DNA of 64,000 nucleotides from NCBI RefSeq assembly GCF_016805305.1, contig NZ_JAERQN010000006.1:285336-349335 (forward strand). The letters are read 5' to 3'. This DNA is from Falsiroseomonas ponticola. GTDB lineage: Bacteria > Pseudomonadota > Alphaproteobacteria > Acetobacterales > Acetobacteraceae. Below, piece by piece: positions 27,164 through 36,201 of this stretch. Under the pieces are notes generated by a model. It saw nothing but the letters and a program-made list of their open reading frames with translations. It was not told the DNA's origin and made no database searches. How positions within the stretch are numbered: the first letter of the stretch is position 1; the number at the start of each line of letters is the position of its first letter. The translations under genes and the position numbers were made by a program.

Positions 27164-27895
27164 ATGACCACCGAGAATGGTCTGGAACGCCGCGCATTCC
27201 TGAAGGGTGCCGCGGTGGGCGGGGCGGCGGCCTCCGCCACCATGGGCGGGGGCGCCACCGTCCTGGCACAGGGCACCGCGGCGGCCAGCCCGCCAGCGGC
27301 GGCTTCGGCGCCGGCCGGCGCGGGGTACCAGTACCTCAAGCCCGATGAGGCCGCCTTCGTCGAGGCGCTGGTCGACACCATGATCCCCGCCGACGAGCTG
27401 ACGCCCAAGGGCACCGATGTCGGCATCAACATCTTCATCGACCGCGCGCTGGCCGATGGCTGGGGCAAGGGCGATCGCCTCTACATGCAGGGCCCCTGGA
27501 AGCAGGGCCACCCGAACCAGGGCTACCAGCTGGCGCTGACGCCGGCGCAGCTCTGGCGCGCGGGGATCGAGGCGACGAACGCGCATTGCGTGAAGACGCT
27601 GGGCAAGGCCTTCGACCAGCTCACCACCGCGCAGCGCGACCAGGTCTTGCGCGACCTCGATGCCGGGCGCGTCACCTTCGACAACGGCCTGCCCGCCCGC
27701 GTCTTCTGGGGCATGGTCTACCAGAACGTCATGGAGGGCATGTTCAGCGACCCGATCTATGGCGGCAACCAGGACAAGGCCGGCTGGAAGCTGGTGGGCT
27801 TCCCCGGCGTCATCCAGAACAACCGCAACCACGTCGTCGCATCCCGCAACAAGCGCTTCGAGGGTGACTACACCTCGATCGCCGACATGAGCTGA
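27164..27895 (+). CDS. Gluconate 2-dehydrogenase subunit 3 family protein (Tat-exported)
   Basis: A 243-residue small subunit of a three-part membrane dehydrogenase. It begins with a twin-arginine signal (ERRAFLKGAAVGG), and the mature part carries the family's FVEALVDTMIPADELTP at about residues 67-83 and FWGMVYQNVMEGMFSDPIYGGN near 185. This subunit carries the folded FAD subunit through the Tat system and stabilises it. GGAAGGAA lies 7 nt before the ATG. It starts an operon with the GMC subunit and a cytochrome c. Confidence 0.9.
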   Translation: MTTENGLERRAFLKGAAVGGAAASATMGGGATVLAQGTAAASPPAAASAPAGAGYQYLKPDEAAFVEALVDTMIPADELTPKGTDVGINIFIDRALADGWGKGDRLYMQGPWKQGHPNQGYQLALTPAQLWRAGIEATNAHCVKTLGKAFDQLTTAQRDQVLRDLDAGRVTFDNGLPARVFWGMVYQNVMEGMFSDPIYGGNQDKAGWKLVGFPGVIQNNRNHVVASRNKRFEGDYTSIADMS

Positions 27896-27909
27896 GAGGA
27901 GGCACGACC

Positions 27910-29682
27910 ATGGCACGCAAGCTTCCCGAGACGGATGTCGTCATCGTCGGCATGGGCTGGACCGGCGGCATCATGGCCAAGGAACTGGCCGAGGCCGGCA
28001 TGAAGGTCACGGTGCTGGAACGCGGCGCGATGCGGCGGCCGGAGGAGGATTTCCAGGTCCCCCGCATCCGCGACGAGCTGCGCTTCAGCAACCGCACCGA
28101 CCTGATGATGAACACGGCGCAGGACACGCTCACCATCCGCAACACGCCGGACCAGGAAGCGCTGCCGATGCGCCGCCTGGGCTCCTTCCTGCCCGGAGAG
28201 GGTGTGGGCGGCGCGGGGTCGCACTGGAACGGCGTCACCTGGCGCTGGGGCGACATGGAGCTGCAGATCCGCAGCAAATACGAGGAGAAATACGGCCGCG
28301 CCTATATCCCGGAGGACATGACCATCCAGGACTGGGGCGTCACCTATGCGGAGCTGGAGCCCTACTACGACAAGTTCGAGAAGGTGGCCGGCGTCTCCGG
28401 CAAGGCGGGCAACCTGCGCGGCCAGCGCATCCGCGGCGGCAATGTCTTCGAGGATGCGCGCGCCAATGAATTCCCGCTGCCGCCGCTGGAGGATCCGCTG
28501 TCGGGCGTGATGTTCGCCGCCGCGGCGCGGGAGATGGGCTACAACCCGCATCCCCGGCCCTCGGCCAATGCGTCGCGGCCCTACACCAACCCGGATGGCG
28601 CGCGGCTCGGCGCCTGCCAGTATTGCGGCTTCTGCGAACGCTATGGCTGCGAGAGCAATGCCAAGGGCAGCCCGAACGTCACGGTGATCCCGGCCGCGCT
28701 GCGCAACCCGAACGTGACCTTGCGCACCCATAGCTGGGTGCTGCGCGTGAACAAGGACAGCGACGGGCGGAAGGCGACCGGCGTCACCTACGTCAACATG
28801 CTGAACGGGGAGGAGCTGGAGCAGCCCGCGGGGATGGTGATCCTCGGCGCCTATGGCCTGAACAACGCCGCGCTGCTGATGTGGTCCGGGATCGGGGAGG
28901 TGTACAACCCGAGCACGGGCGAAGGCCTGGTCGGCAAGAACTACTGCTACCAGACCGGCACCGGCGCGACCCTGTTCTTCGAGGACAAGTTCTTCAACCC
29001 CTTCATCGCCACGGGGTCCTGGGGCCAGAACATCGACGACTTCAACACCAACTGGGAGTTCGACCGGCGGCCGCACAACTACATCGGCGGCAGCACCATC
29101 GCGGCCGGCGGGTCCAACGGCCGCCCCATCGAATACCGCCCCCTTCCGGCCGGCACGCCGCGCTGGGGCACGGAATGGAAGCGCGCGACGCGCAAATGGT
29201 ACCAGGGCGCGATGTCCATCGGCTCCTCCGGCTCCGTCATGCCGAACCGGGCCAATTTCCTCGACCTCGATCCCACCTACCGCAACGTCTTCGGCCAGCC
29301 GTTGATGCGGATGACCTTCGAGTACAAGCCGAACGAGGTGCGGATGACGGAACACGTGGCCGGCGTGATCAACCGCATCGCGGCGACCATGGGGGCGGCC
29401 AGCGTGAATGCGGCGGGGCCGCGGCGCAGCTGGTCCGCCGTGCCCTACCAGAGCACGCACAACACCGGCGGCACCATCATGGGGCGGAACCCGCGGGAGA
29501 GCGTGGTGAACAAGTACCTGCAGCACTGGCAGCTGCATAACCTGTTCGTCCTCGGCGCCGGCGTCTTCCCGCACAACGCCGCCTACAACCCGACCGGCCC
29601 GGTCGGCGCGCTGGCCTATTGGGCGGCGGATGCGATCAAGACGCGCTACGCCCGCGCCCCCGGCCCGCTGGTGCCGGCATGA
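27910..29682 (+). CDS. GMC-type FAD dehydrogenase, large subunit (gluconate/sorbitol dehydrogenase-like)
   Basis: A 590-residue periplasmic flavoprotein oxidising an alcohol or sugar. Features are the Rossmann motif VGMGWTGG near residue 15, GEGVGGAGSHWNGVTWRW near 105, and the GMC C-terminal box QSTHNTGGTIMG ... HNAAYNPTGPVGALAYWAAD. A cysteine cluster CQYCGFCERYGC (28615-28650, about residue 236) matches the region that binds an iron-sulfur cluster in FAD-glucose and gluconate dehydrogenases. It has no signal peptide, so it presumably hitch-hikes with the Tat partner. The exact substrate is unknown. Confidence 0.92.
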   Translation: MARKLPETDVVIVGMGWTGGIMAKELAEAGMKVTVLERGAMRRPEEDFQVPRIRDELRFSNRTDLMMNTAQDTLTIRNTPDQEALPMRRLGSFLPGEGVGGAGSHWNGVTWRWGDMELQIRSKYEEKYGRAYIPEDMTIQDWGVTYAELEPYYDKFEKVAGVSGKAGNLRGQRIRGGNVFEDARANEFPLPPLEDPLSGVMFAAAAREMGYNPHPRPSANASRPYTNPDGARLGACQYCGFCERYGCESNAKGSPNVTVIPAALRNPNVTLRTHSWVLRVNKDSDGRKATGVTYVNMLNGEELEQPAGMVILGAYGLNNAALLMWSGIGEVYNPSTGEGLVGKNYCYQTGTGATLFFEDKFFNPFIATGSWGQNIDDFNTNWEFDRRPHNYIGGSTIAAGGSNGRPIEYRPLPAGTPRWGTEWKRATRKWYQGAMSIGSSGSVMPNRANFLDLDPTYRNVFGQPLMRMTFEYKPNEVRMTEHVAGVINRIAATMGAASVNAAGPRRSWSAVPYQSTHNTGGTIMGRNPRESVVNKYLQHWQLHNLFVLGAGVFPHNAAYNPTGPVGALAYWAADAIKTRYARAPGPLVPA

Positions 29683-30053
29683 GGCTGGGGTTGCTGTTGG
29701 CCGCGGCCGTGATGGCCGCGGCGGGCGGGGCCCCAGGGACTGCCCAGGCCGGCGATGCGGCGCGGGGGCGGGAGTTGTATGCCCAGTGCCAGGCCTGCCA
29801 TTCGCTGGATGGCGAGAATGGCGTCGGCCCCACGCTGAAGGGCGTGGTCGGCCGGCGCGCGGGGTCGGTGGCGGAGTTCCGCTATTCCCCCGCCATGCGC
29901 CGCGCCAGCGTGGTGTGGGATGCCGCGAGCCTCGATGGCTTCATGGCGGACCCGCAGGCGGTGGTGCGCGGCAACCGCATGCCCTTCGGCGGCGTGGAGG
30001 AAGCGCGGGACCGCGCGGATATCCTCGCCTGGCTGGAGGAAGCGGCGAAGTAG
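29679..30053 (+). CDS. Class I cytochrome c, electron acceptor of the dehydrogenase
   Basis: A 124-residue periplasmic cytochrome. It has a Sec signal (cleavage near AQA, residue 23), heme-binding CQACH (about residue 37), and the axial methionine in GNRMPF (about 99). It overlaps the GMC gene by 4 nt (ATGA), so the two are translationally coupled. Other members of this dehydrogenase class use a triheme cytochrome; here the partner has a single heme. Confidence 0.92.
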   Translation: MRLGLLLAAAVMAAAGGAPGTAQAGDAARGRELYAQCQACHSLDGENGVGPTLKGVVGRRAGSVAEFRYSPAMRRASVVWDAASLDGFMADPQAVVRGNRMPFGGVEEARDRADILAWLEEAAK

Positions 30054-30074
30054 GGGGGCCGGGTCGGGCGGGTC

Positions 30075-30452
30075 TCAGATCCGCCCGACCAGGTCGCCGA
30101 AGCCCCAGACCAGCGTGCCGAGGATCAGCAGCGCGAAGCCCGCCTTCTCCATCACCTGGCGATCGAGGTCGCGTTGCAGGCGCTTGAAGCTTTCGAGCCG
30201 CGCGGTGCGCTCCGCGCCGTCCACGCGTTCCATGTCCTGCAGCAGCGCCATCAGGTCGGCGCGCGCGATCAGCACCTTGCGGCTGGCCAGCACCAGGCCG
30301 AGCGCGGTGATGATGGCGCCGGAGCGCGCGAACCACATCCAGTCCGTGGTCGCGACACTCAGCCAGATGCCCGCGGCCATGGAGGCGATGGTGGCGGCGG
30401 TGAAGCCGCGCACCACGCGCCGCAGCGCGCGCGATCCCTGCTCCGGCGCCAT
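30075..30452 (-). CDS. Small integral membrane protein, unknown function
   Basis: A 125-residue protein with two hydrophobic spans in the first half (about 13-32 and 42-58), a charged helix (IARADLMALLQDMERVD...RDLDRQV) and a third span near the C-terminus (FALLILGTLVWGFGDL). The family is not recognised. It lies 2 nt downstream of the SDR gene on the same strand, so they are likely cotranscribed. Confidence 0.65.
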   Translation of the reverse strand: MAPEQGSRALRRVVRGFTAATIASMAAGIWLSVATTDWMWFARSGAIITALGLVLASRKVLIARADLMALLQDMERVDGAERTARLESFKRLQRDLDRQVMEKAGFALLILGTLVWGFGDLVGRI

Positions 30453-30454
30453 GG

Positions 30455-31213
30455 TCAGCCCTTGTGGACGCGCAGCGGCCCGAAGCTCTGCGCCACCGGC
30501 ATCAGCTGCATCGTGTTGATGTTGACGCGGGCGGGGCGGGAGACGGCCCAGTGCACGGCATCCGCGATATCCTCCGGCGTCAGCGGATCCGTCCCCGCAT
30601 AGGGCGCGGCGGCCTTGGCGGCATCGCCCTTGAAGCGCACCGCGCTGAATTCCGTGCCGCCGACCAGGCCCGGCTCGATCTCCGTCACCCGCACCTGCGT
30701 GCCGAAGAGGTCGGCGCGCAGGTTATGGCTGAACTGGCGGACGAAGGCCTTGGTGGCGCCATAGACATTGCCGCCGGGATAGGGCCATTCGCCGGCCGTC
30801 GAGCCGATATTGACGATGTGTCCGCGATCCCGCGCCACCATCCCCGGCAGCACGGCGCGCGTCACATACATCAGCCCCTTGCAGTTGGTGTCCACCATCG
30901 CGTCCCAGTCGTCGAGGTCCGCGCCCTGGGCGGGATCGAGCCCGGCGGCGAGGCCCGCATTGTTCACGACGACATCGATGGCGCGGAAGCTGCCGGGCAG
31001 CGCCTCGATCTCCGCCAGCACCGCGCGGCGGTCCCGCACGTCGAGCGGCACGGAATGGCAGCGCGCGGGGCCCAGCTCCTCCACCAGCGCGGCCAGGCGG
31101 TCGCCCCGCCGCCCGGTGGCGATGATGCGCCAGCCATCGGCCGCGAAGCGCCGCGCGATCGAAAGGCCGAAGCCCGCGGTCGCGCCGGTGACGAGGATGA
31201 TGCGCTCGGTCAT
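30455..31213 (-). CDS. SDR family oxidoreductase (YdfG-like)
   Basis: A 252-residue NAD(P)-dependent dehydrogenase. The cofactor motif TGATAGFG begins at residue 8, NNAGLA near 88, and the catalytic YGATK at about residue 155, with Ser in GSTAGEW. The order and the C-terminal DIADAVHWAVSRPARVNI are typical of YdfG (3-hydroxy acid/serine dehydrogenase). AGGAGG lies 6-8 nt before the ATG at 31213, which fixes the start. Confidence 0.85.
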   Translation of the reverse strand: MTERIILVTGATAGFGLSIARRFAADGWRIIATGRRGDRLAALVEELGPARCHSVPLDVRDRRAVLAEIEALPGSFRAIDVVVNNAGLAAGLDPAQGADLDDWDAMVDTNCKGLMYVTRAVLPGMVARDRGHIVNIGSTAGEWPYPGGNVYGATKAFVRQFSHNLRADLFGTQVRVTEIEPGLVGGTEFSAVRFKGDAAKAAAPYAGTDPLTPEDIADAVHWAVSRPARVNINTMQLMPVAQSFGPLRVHKG

Positions 31214-31253
31214 GGCCGGCCCTCCTGGTTGGAAGGCCGCATGTCGCCCCGGA

Positions 31254-31976
31254 TCAGCCGACGCGCAAGAGCGCCGGCCCCTCCAGCCGCAGCCACTCCA
31301 CCGCATCCTCGCGATGGGGCGTCAGGCGCGCGACATGCGCCCAGAAGCGGGCGGAGTGGTTGAGCTCCCGGAGGTGCGCGACCTCATGCGCCACGACGTA
31401 GTCCAGCACCCAGTCCGGCGCCATCACCAGGCGCCAGGAGAAGGCGAGCGTGCCATCCGGCGCGCAGCTGCCCCAGCGGCTGCGCGTATCCTTCAGCCGC
31501 AGCGCGCGCGGCTTCACGCCCAGCGCCTCCGCATGCGGGCCGATCAGCGCGCGGATGCGGCGGCGCGCCTCCGCGCGCATGAAGTCGCCGACGCGGCGGC
31601 GCAGGAAGGCGGGATCGCCGGCCACGACGATGTCGCGCCCTTCCAGGAAGGCGCCGCCGAGTGCCGCGGGGTCGTGGCGGATGCGATGCGGCGCGCCGCC
31701 CAGCAGCACCGTGGCATCGGGTGCGAAGGGCACGGCGGGGGCCAGCGCCGCCAGGCGTTCCATCACCCAGTCCCGGTGTTCGCGCAGCAGCGCGAGCCCC
31801 GCGCGGCGCCCCTTGCCGGGCGGCAGGATGACGACGACGGCGCCCTGCTTCGGGCAGATGCGCATGGAGACGCGGCGCGCGCGGGTGGAGCAATGCCAGC
31901 GGACGAGGCAACGCGCCGGCGGTGCCAGGGCGCCCTTCGGCGCGGGCAGCGTGATGAGTTCCGACTCGGGGAGCAT
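31254..31976 (-). CDS. YgjP-like metallopeptidase (M48-type, DUF45)
   Basis: A 240-residue zinc peptidase relative. The metal motif HEVAH is at about residue 187 within YVVAHEVAHLRELNHS, with the third ligand in the following LNHSARFW. The preceding RWGSCAPDGTLAFSWRL is the family signature. It is often annotated as a predicted metal-dependent hydrolase. The ATG at 31976 was chosen; a start 12 codons earlier is possible. No signal peptide is seen. Confidence 0.85.
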   Translation of the reverse strand: MLPESELITLPAPKGALAPPARCLVRWHCSTRARRVSMRICPKQGAVVVILPPGKGRRAGLALLREHRDWVMERLAALAPAVPFAPDATVLLGGAPHRIRHDPAALGGAFLEGRDIVVAGDPAFLRRRVGDFMRAEARRRIRALIGPHAEALGVKPRALRLKDTRSRWGSCAPDGTLAFSWRLVMAPDWVLDYVVAHEVAHLRELNHSARFWAHVARLTPHREDAVEWLRLEGPALLRVG

Positions 31977-32016
31977 CGACCCACCATGGCGCGAAGGCGT
32001 TGTCCGATTCAACCGC

Positions 32017-32046
32017 TTGACATCCTTCGCTTCACCACACTGTTAA
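32017..32046 (+). promoter_or_regulatory. Strong sigma-70-like promoter, possibly giving a leaderless mRNA
   Basis: TTGACA at 32017-32022 and TGTTAA at 32041-32046 are 18 nt apart. The expected transcription start, about 7 nt after the -10, falls at 32053, on the ATG at 32052. No Shine-Dalgarno site precedes that ATG. Confidence 0.5.
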
Positions 32047-32051
32047 CGTCC

Positions 32052-32936
32052 ATGCCCCAACGCTTCGCCATCGCGCTCGCGCTCCTCGCCCTCGGCGCCA
32101 GCTGGGGGCTGACGCCGGCGATGGCGAAACTCGCGATGGCGCAAGGGATGAAGCCGCTCGGCGTCGCGACCATCGCGGCGGTGATCAGCGCCATCGTGCT
32201 GCTCGCGGTCTGCGCGCGCAGCCGCGACATGCCGCGATGGACGCGCCCGCACCTGGTCCACTACGTCAGCGGCGGCTTCATCGGCCTCGCCTGCGCGAAC
32301 CTCTTCGCCTTCACCGGGCTCTCGCGCGCGCCGGCCGGGCTCTTCGCGCTGCTGGTGCCGCTGTCGGGGCTGCTCAGCACGGTGTTCTTCGCCATGGCAG
32401 GGATCGAGCGCGCGACGCCGCGCATCGTGGCGGGCGCGGTGCTCTGCGTGGCCGGCGTGGCGCTGGCCATGGCGCCGGGCGCGGCGCTGCCCGACCCCGC
32501 GCTGCTGCCCTGGGCCGCGCTGATGGTGCTGACGCCGGTCTGCTACGCGGCGTCCAACCTGCTCTCGGTCAAGCTCGCCGTGCCGGGCAGCACGCCGCTG
32601 GCGCAGGCCGCGGGCACGCTGGTGGGCGCGGCCGCGTCGGTGCTGGTGATGGCGCTGGCCCTCGGCCATCTCGGCCCGCCGCCGAGCCTCGGCATCGCAT
32701 TGCTGCTGCTGGCGCAGGGCGTGATCACCGCCGCCGCCTACCTGCTCTACTTCCGCCTGCTGGTCAGCGCGGGCGGGATGGTGACCAGCCAGGTGTCCTA
32801 CCTGATCACGCTGGCCGGGCTGCTCTACGGCTTCCTGCTGTTCGGGGAGGTGCCGGGCTGGCTGACGCTGCCAGCCGCGGCCCTCATCTTCTCAGGGCTT
32901 GCCCTGGTGACGCTGGCGAAGCCTCAGCCCGCATAG
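32052..32936 (+). CDS. DMT/EamA family transporter
   Basis: A 294-residue membrane protein with ten predicted helices in two EamA repeats (about 1-140 and 150-290). Typical motifs are LGASWGLTPAMAK at the first helix and APAGLFALLVPL and TSQVSYLITLAGLLYGFLLFGE, which match the repeat ends. DMT pumps export metabolites or drugs; the substrate is unknown. The gene looks leaderless (see promoter at 32017). It overlaps the convergent cupin gene by 13 nt. Confidence 0.88.
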   Translation: MPQRFAIALALLALGASWGLTPAMAKLAMAQGMKPLGVATIAAVISAIVLLAVCARSRDMPRWTRPHLVHYVSGGFIGLACANLFAFTGLSRAPAGLFALLVPLSGLLSTVFFAMAGIERATPRIVAGAVLCVAGVALAMAPGAALPDPALLPWAALMVLTPVCYAASNLLSVKLAVPGSTPLAQAAGTLVGAAASVLVMALALGHLGPPPSLGIALLLLAQGVITAAAYLLYFRLLVSAGGMVTSQVSYLITLAGLLYGFLLFGEVPGWLTLPAAALIFSGLALVTLAKPQPA

Positions 32937-33238
32937 GCCTTCATCTCGACCTCGACGAAGGAGAGCGGCGCGGTCCCGGCATTGACCACGTTGTGCTCAA
33001 CGCCGAAGGCGCGGGCATAGCTGACGCCGGCCTTGAGTTCCGCCGTCGCGGTCTGGCCGCCCGGCAGTTCCAGCAGCAGCGTGCCGTCGGTGACCGGCAC
33101 GACGACATAGGACATGCCGTGGCGATGCCAGCCGGTCTCCGCGCCGGGATCGAAATCCCAGCGCGTGACGCGCACCTTGTCATCGTCCAGCTGCACCGTG
33201 CCGGTGGCCGGCGCGCGGCAGGTGAGCGGGGTGCTCAT
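32924..33238 (-). CDS. Small cupin-domain protein
   Basis: A 104-residue single cupin barrel. The metal-binding pattern is seen in GAETGWHRHGMSYVVVP (HxH) and the second box in FGVEHNVVNAG. It is small for an enzyme and may isomerise or sense a sugar-like ligand. It overlaps the stop of the upstream DapA-type gene by 4 nt (ATGA), so the two form an operon and may share a substrate. Confidence 0.85.
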   Translation of the reverse strand: MSTPLTCRAPATGTVQLDDDKVRVTRWDFDPGAETGWHRHGMSYVVVPVTDGTLLLELPGGQTATAELKAGVSYARAFGVEHNVVNAGTAPLSFVEVEMKAYAG

Positions 33239-34173
33239 TCGGCGGCGGCCTTCAGCCCCATGCCCGCCAGCGGCAGCGCGCCCGCGGCCTGCATCGCGTC
33301 CCACGCCTTCTGGCCTTCATCGCCCTGCAGCGGCAGGTGCGGCGGGCGGATCACGCGCCAGCCATCATGGCCGGTGCTGCGGGCGATGATCTCCCGCAGG
33401 CCGGGGATCAGCGCCACCGCCGTGGCGGCCTTGCGCGTCGCATCCAGCACGGCCTGCGCCGCATCGGCCTCCGGCCCCGTGCGCTTCTGGTAGACGATCT
33501 GGCCGAAGCGGGCGTTGACGTTGGCGGCGGCGGTGATGCAGCCGGCGCCGCCCTCGGCCAGGATCTTCTGCACGAAGTTGTCGGCGCCCGAATAGACCTC
33601 GAACCCGTCCTTCGCGAAGTTGTCGATCATCGCCTTCATGTTGGCGTAGTCGCCCGAGGAATCCTTCACGCCCTTGATGACGCCGGGGAAGGCCTTGAGC
33701 AGGCGGCCGATCAGGTCGAGGCTGAAGGGCACCGCGCTCTGCTGCGGGAAGTGGTAGAGGTAGATGGCGATGCCGCCGCCGACGCGGTTCACGACTTCGC
33801 TGAAATAGGCGAAGAGGCCGTCGTCGCTCGGCGCCTTGTAGTAGAAGGGCGGCAGCACCAGCACGCCGCGGCAGCCCTGCGCCTTGGCGTGCTTCGTCAG
33901 CTCCACCGTGTCCATCAGGCTGGCGCAGCCGGTGCCGGGCATCAGGCGCGTCGCGGGCACGCCGCGGGCCACGATGCCCTCCAGGATCGCCTTGCGCTCA
34001 TCGAAGCCGAAGCTGTTCGCCTCCCCCGTCGTGCCGAGGATGCCGAGGCCGTTGCAGCCATTGGCCAGCAGCCACTTGCAATGCGCGGCATAGGTGTCGA
34101 GGTCCGGCGAGAGATCCGGATTCATCGCCGTGAGGGCCGCGGCATTGATGCCGCCGAAAAGCGCGTCCTTCAT
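33235..34173 (-). CDS. DapA/NanA-family aldolase (dihydrodipicolinate synthase-like)
   Basis: A 312-residue class I aldolase. The Schiff-base lysine lies in VIKGVKDSSGDY (about residue 160), the tyrosine in IAIYLYHFPQQ (about 130), and the substrate pocket in NGLGILGTTGEANSF (about 40). The usual YNIP is YHFP, and the chain is longer than DapA (about 292), so the enzyme is more likely a sugar-acid or keto-acid lyase than lysine biosynthesis. It begins at an ATG with GGAAGG 10 nt upstream and is coupled to a cupin gene. Confidence 0.88.
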   Translation of the reverse strand: MKDALFGGINAAALTAMNPDLSPDLDTYAAHCKWLLANGCNGLGILGTTGEANSFGFDERKAILEGIVARGVPATRLMPGTGCASLMDTVELTKHAKAQGCRGVLVLPPFYYKAPSDDGLFAYFSEVVNRVGGGIAIYLYHFPQQSAVPFSLDLIGRLLKAFPGVIKGVKDSSGDYANMKAMIDNFAKDGFEVYSGADNFVQKILAEGGAGCITAAANVNARFGQIVYQKRTGPEADAAQAVLDATRKAATAVALIPGLREIIARSTGHDGWRVIRPPHLPLQGDEGQKAWDAMQAAGALPLAGMGLKAAAE

Positions 34174-34192
34174 GATATCCGGGTCCTTCCCT

Positions 34193-34693
34193 TCAAAGTT
34201 CGGTATCCGATCCGCGCCGAACGGGCGGGATCGGCTTCGCCGCCTTGGGCACGCGGCCCGGCCAGGCGACGACATGATCCTCCAGCGCGCCGGCATCCCG
34301 TTCCGCCACGATGCGGCCGCGGATGGAAACGCCGGCCTGGTGGACCGTCTCCGGATCGCCGGAGACGAGCGGGTGCCACCAGGGCAGGTCGCGCCCTTCG
34401 GCGAGCAGGCGATAGGCGCAGGTCGGCGGCAGCCAGTCGATCGCCGCGACCTTGGCGGGGGTGAGCTTGACGCAGTCCGGCACACGGGATTTGCGATTGG
34501 CGTAGTCGGTGCAGCGACCCGTCGCGCCATCCAGCAGCCGGCAGCCGACATGGGTCCAGAGGAGGGCTTCCGTCTCCTCGTCCCGCAGCTTGTGCAGGCA
34601 GCAGCGGCCGCAGCCATCGCACAGGCTTTCCCATTCGGCGCGCGTCATCGCGCCGAGGGTCTTCCTGCGCCAGAAGGGATCGGAGGCCGCCAT
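34193..34693 (-). CDS. YcgN family cysteine-cluster protein (UPF0260)
   Basis: A 166-residue protein of unknown biochemical role. The defining [11 protein letters not shown] cluster lies at about residues 25-35, with further Cys in GCRLLDG and CTDYANR, and [12 protein letters not shown] before the C-terminus; together they suggest metal or iron-sulfur binding. It is 19 nt upstream of the aldolase gene on the same strand. It diverges from the GH-like gene. Confidence 0.9.
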   Translation of the reverse strand: MAASDPFWRRKTLGAMTRAEWESLCDGCGRCCLHKLRDEETEALLWTHVGCRLLDGATGRCTDYANRKSRVPDCVKLTPAKVAAIDWLPPTCAYRLLAEGRDLPWWHPLVSGDPETVHQAGVSIRGRIVAERDAGALEDHVVAWPGRVPKAAKPIPPVRRGSDTEL

Positions 34694-34776
34694 CGCGGGC
34701 ACCCTAGCCGCAATGCCCGCGCATGCAAGGGCGATGCTTGACCGCGGGGCCGCGGCGCGGGCAGGTCTCCCCTGCG

Positions 34777-35925
34777 ATGACGGCACGGAATCCCTGGGCG
34801 GCGCGGATCAGGCTCTCGCGCCGCGCGCTGCTGGCGGGCCTCACGGGCCTGGCCGTGCCCGCGCGGGCGGATGGCGCGCCGGTCGCGATCGGCGCCATCC
34901 GCTGGGATGCCTGGTACGCGCCAGGATCCGTGCCGACCGCGGCGGTGGAACGCGCCCTCACCCCCGCGTCCTGGCGCGACCGCGCGCCCTTCTTCGCGCA
35001 GGTGCCGGCCGATGGCGGGCCCATCCGGATGCCGCCGCCGGACCAGGCGGTGATGGACCGGCAGATCGCGCTGGCGGCCGCCGCCGGGATCGATTTCTGG
35101 GCCTTCGTGAGCTACCCGGCCGCCGCCTCCATGAGCGAGGGTTTCCGGCTGTACCGCGCCAGCGCGATCCGCAGCCGGGTGAAGTTCGCCCTGGTCTGCG
35201 AGGCCGTCCGATGGGGGCGGCAGGATGCGCCGGGGGAGGCGCTGGCGACGCATCCGGCGCTGCTGGCGGATCCGGACTGCCAGCGCGTCAACGGAAGGCC
35301 GCTCTATTTCCTCGGCTTCCTCTCGGATGAGGGGATCGCGGAGGCCTGGGGCGGCATCGCGGGGCTGCGCGCCGCGGTGGATGGCTTCCGCCGCCGCGCG
35401 CGGGATGCCGGCGCGGGGGATCCCTTCATCGTGCTGATGACGCCGGTGCCCGACCAGGCGCGGCGCTGGGTGCCGCTGCTCGGCCTCGATGGCGTCTCCG
35501 CCTATGCCTGGCAGGCCGGCGCGCGGGCGGCGCCCTATGCGGCGCTGGCCCAGACGGCGGAACGCGGCTGGGCGGCGCAGGCGGCGCTCGGCATCCCCGT
35601 GGTGCCCACGGCGATGACGGGCTGGGACCGCCGGCCGCGCGTGCAGAACCCCGTGCCGTGGGAGGGCTGGCAGCGCCCCGGCGAGGGGATGGACCGCTTC
35701 TACACCGCGCCGACGCCGGCGGAACTCACCGCGCATCTGCGCCGCGCCATCGCCTTCGCGGCGGGGCAGGCCCCGCGCACGGCGCTGGTCTATGCCTGGA
35801 ACGAGAATGACGAGGGCGGCTGGCTGGTGCCGGCGCATCCCTTCGAGGATGCGCGGCTGCGCGCCATGCGGGGCGCGGCCTGCCAGCCGCTACCCGCGGA
35901 TCGCTGCCTCAGGCGGGCGGATTAG
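34777..35925 (+). CDS. Secreted glycosidase-like protein (GH99/WbsX-like barrel)
   Basis: A 382-residue protein with a Tat-type signal ([16 protein letters not shown]) and an apparent (beta/alpha)8 barrel. The N-terminal strand [11 protein letters not shown], the [24 protein letters not shown] turn, and the terminal strand [16 protein letters not shown] are like those of GH99-related and WbsX proteins. The catalytic glutamate pair cannot be identified with confidence. It overlaps the convergent DUF3297 gene by 17 nt. The substrate is unknown. Confidence 0.65.
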   Translation: MTARNPWAARIRLSRRALLAGLTGLAVPARADGAPVAIGAIRWDAWYAPGSVPTAAVERALTPASWRDRAPFFAQVPADGGPIRMPPPDQAVMDRQIALAAAAGIDFWAFVSYPAAASMSEGFRLYRASAIRSRVKFALVCEAVRWGRQDAPGEALATHPALLADPDCQRVNGRPLYFLGFLSDEGIAEAWGGIAGLRAAVDGFRRRARDAGAGDPFIVLMTPVPDQARRWVPLLGLDGVSAYAWQAGARAAPYAALAQTAERGWAAQAALGIPVVPTAMTGWDRRPRVQNPVPWEGWQRPGEGMDRFYTAPTPAELTAHLRRAIAFAAGQAPRTALVYAWNENDEGGWLVPAHPFEDARLRAMRGAACQPLPADRCLRRAD

Positions 35926-36163
35926 CCTCGTCGCGGAAATAGGGCTCGACGGTGCCCTTCAGCTTCAGCGTCAGCGGCATGCCGCGGCGGTCCACCGCCT
36001 TGCCGACGGACACCCGCACCCAGCCCTCGCTGACGCAGTATTCCTCGACATTCGTCTTCTCGACGCCGTTGAAGCGGATGCCGACGCCGCGGGCCAGCAA
36101 CGCCTCCTGGTAGTAGGGGCTGCGCGGATCGACGGAGAGGCGGTCGGGCAGGGTATCGGTCAT
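35909..36163 (-). CDS. DUF3297 family protein
   Basis: An 84-residue basic/acidic balanced protein. It matches the family in DRLSVDPRSPYY, GVGIRFNGVEKTNVEEYC and the C-terminal GTVEPYFRDE. Function is unknown. It is 38 nt after the HD gene on the same strand and overlaps the convergent gene by 17 nt. Confidence 0.85.
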   Translation of the reverse strand: MTDTLPDRLSVDPRSPYYQEALLARGVGIRFNGVEKTNVEEYCVSEGWVRVSVGKAVDRRGMPLTLKLKGTVEPYFRDEANPPA

Positions 36164-36201
36164 GCGGCCCCACTAGCCCCGCGCCAGGCGGCTGCCAAGG
36201 G

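Noticed and set aside
24114..27269. Extension of aroKB to a 1051-codon frame
   Set aside because: The upstream part runs antisense to xerD and is unlike any AroK extension.
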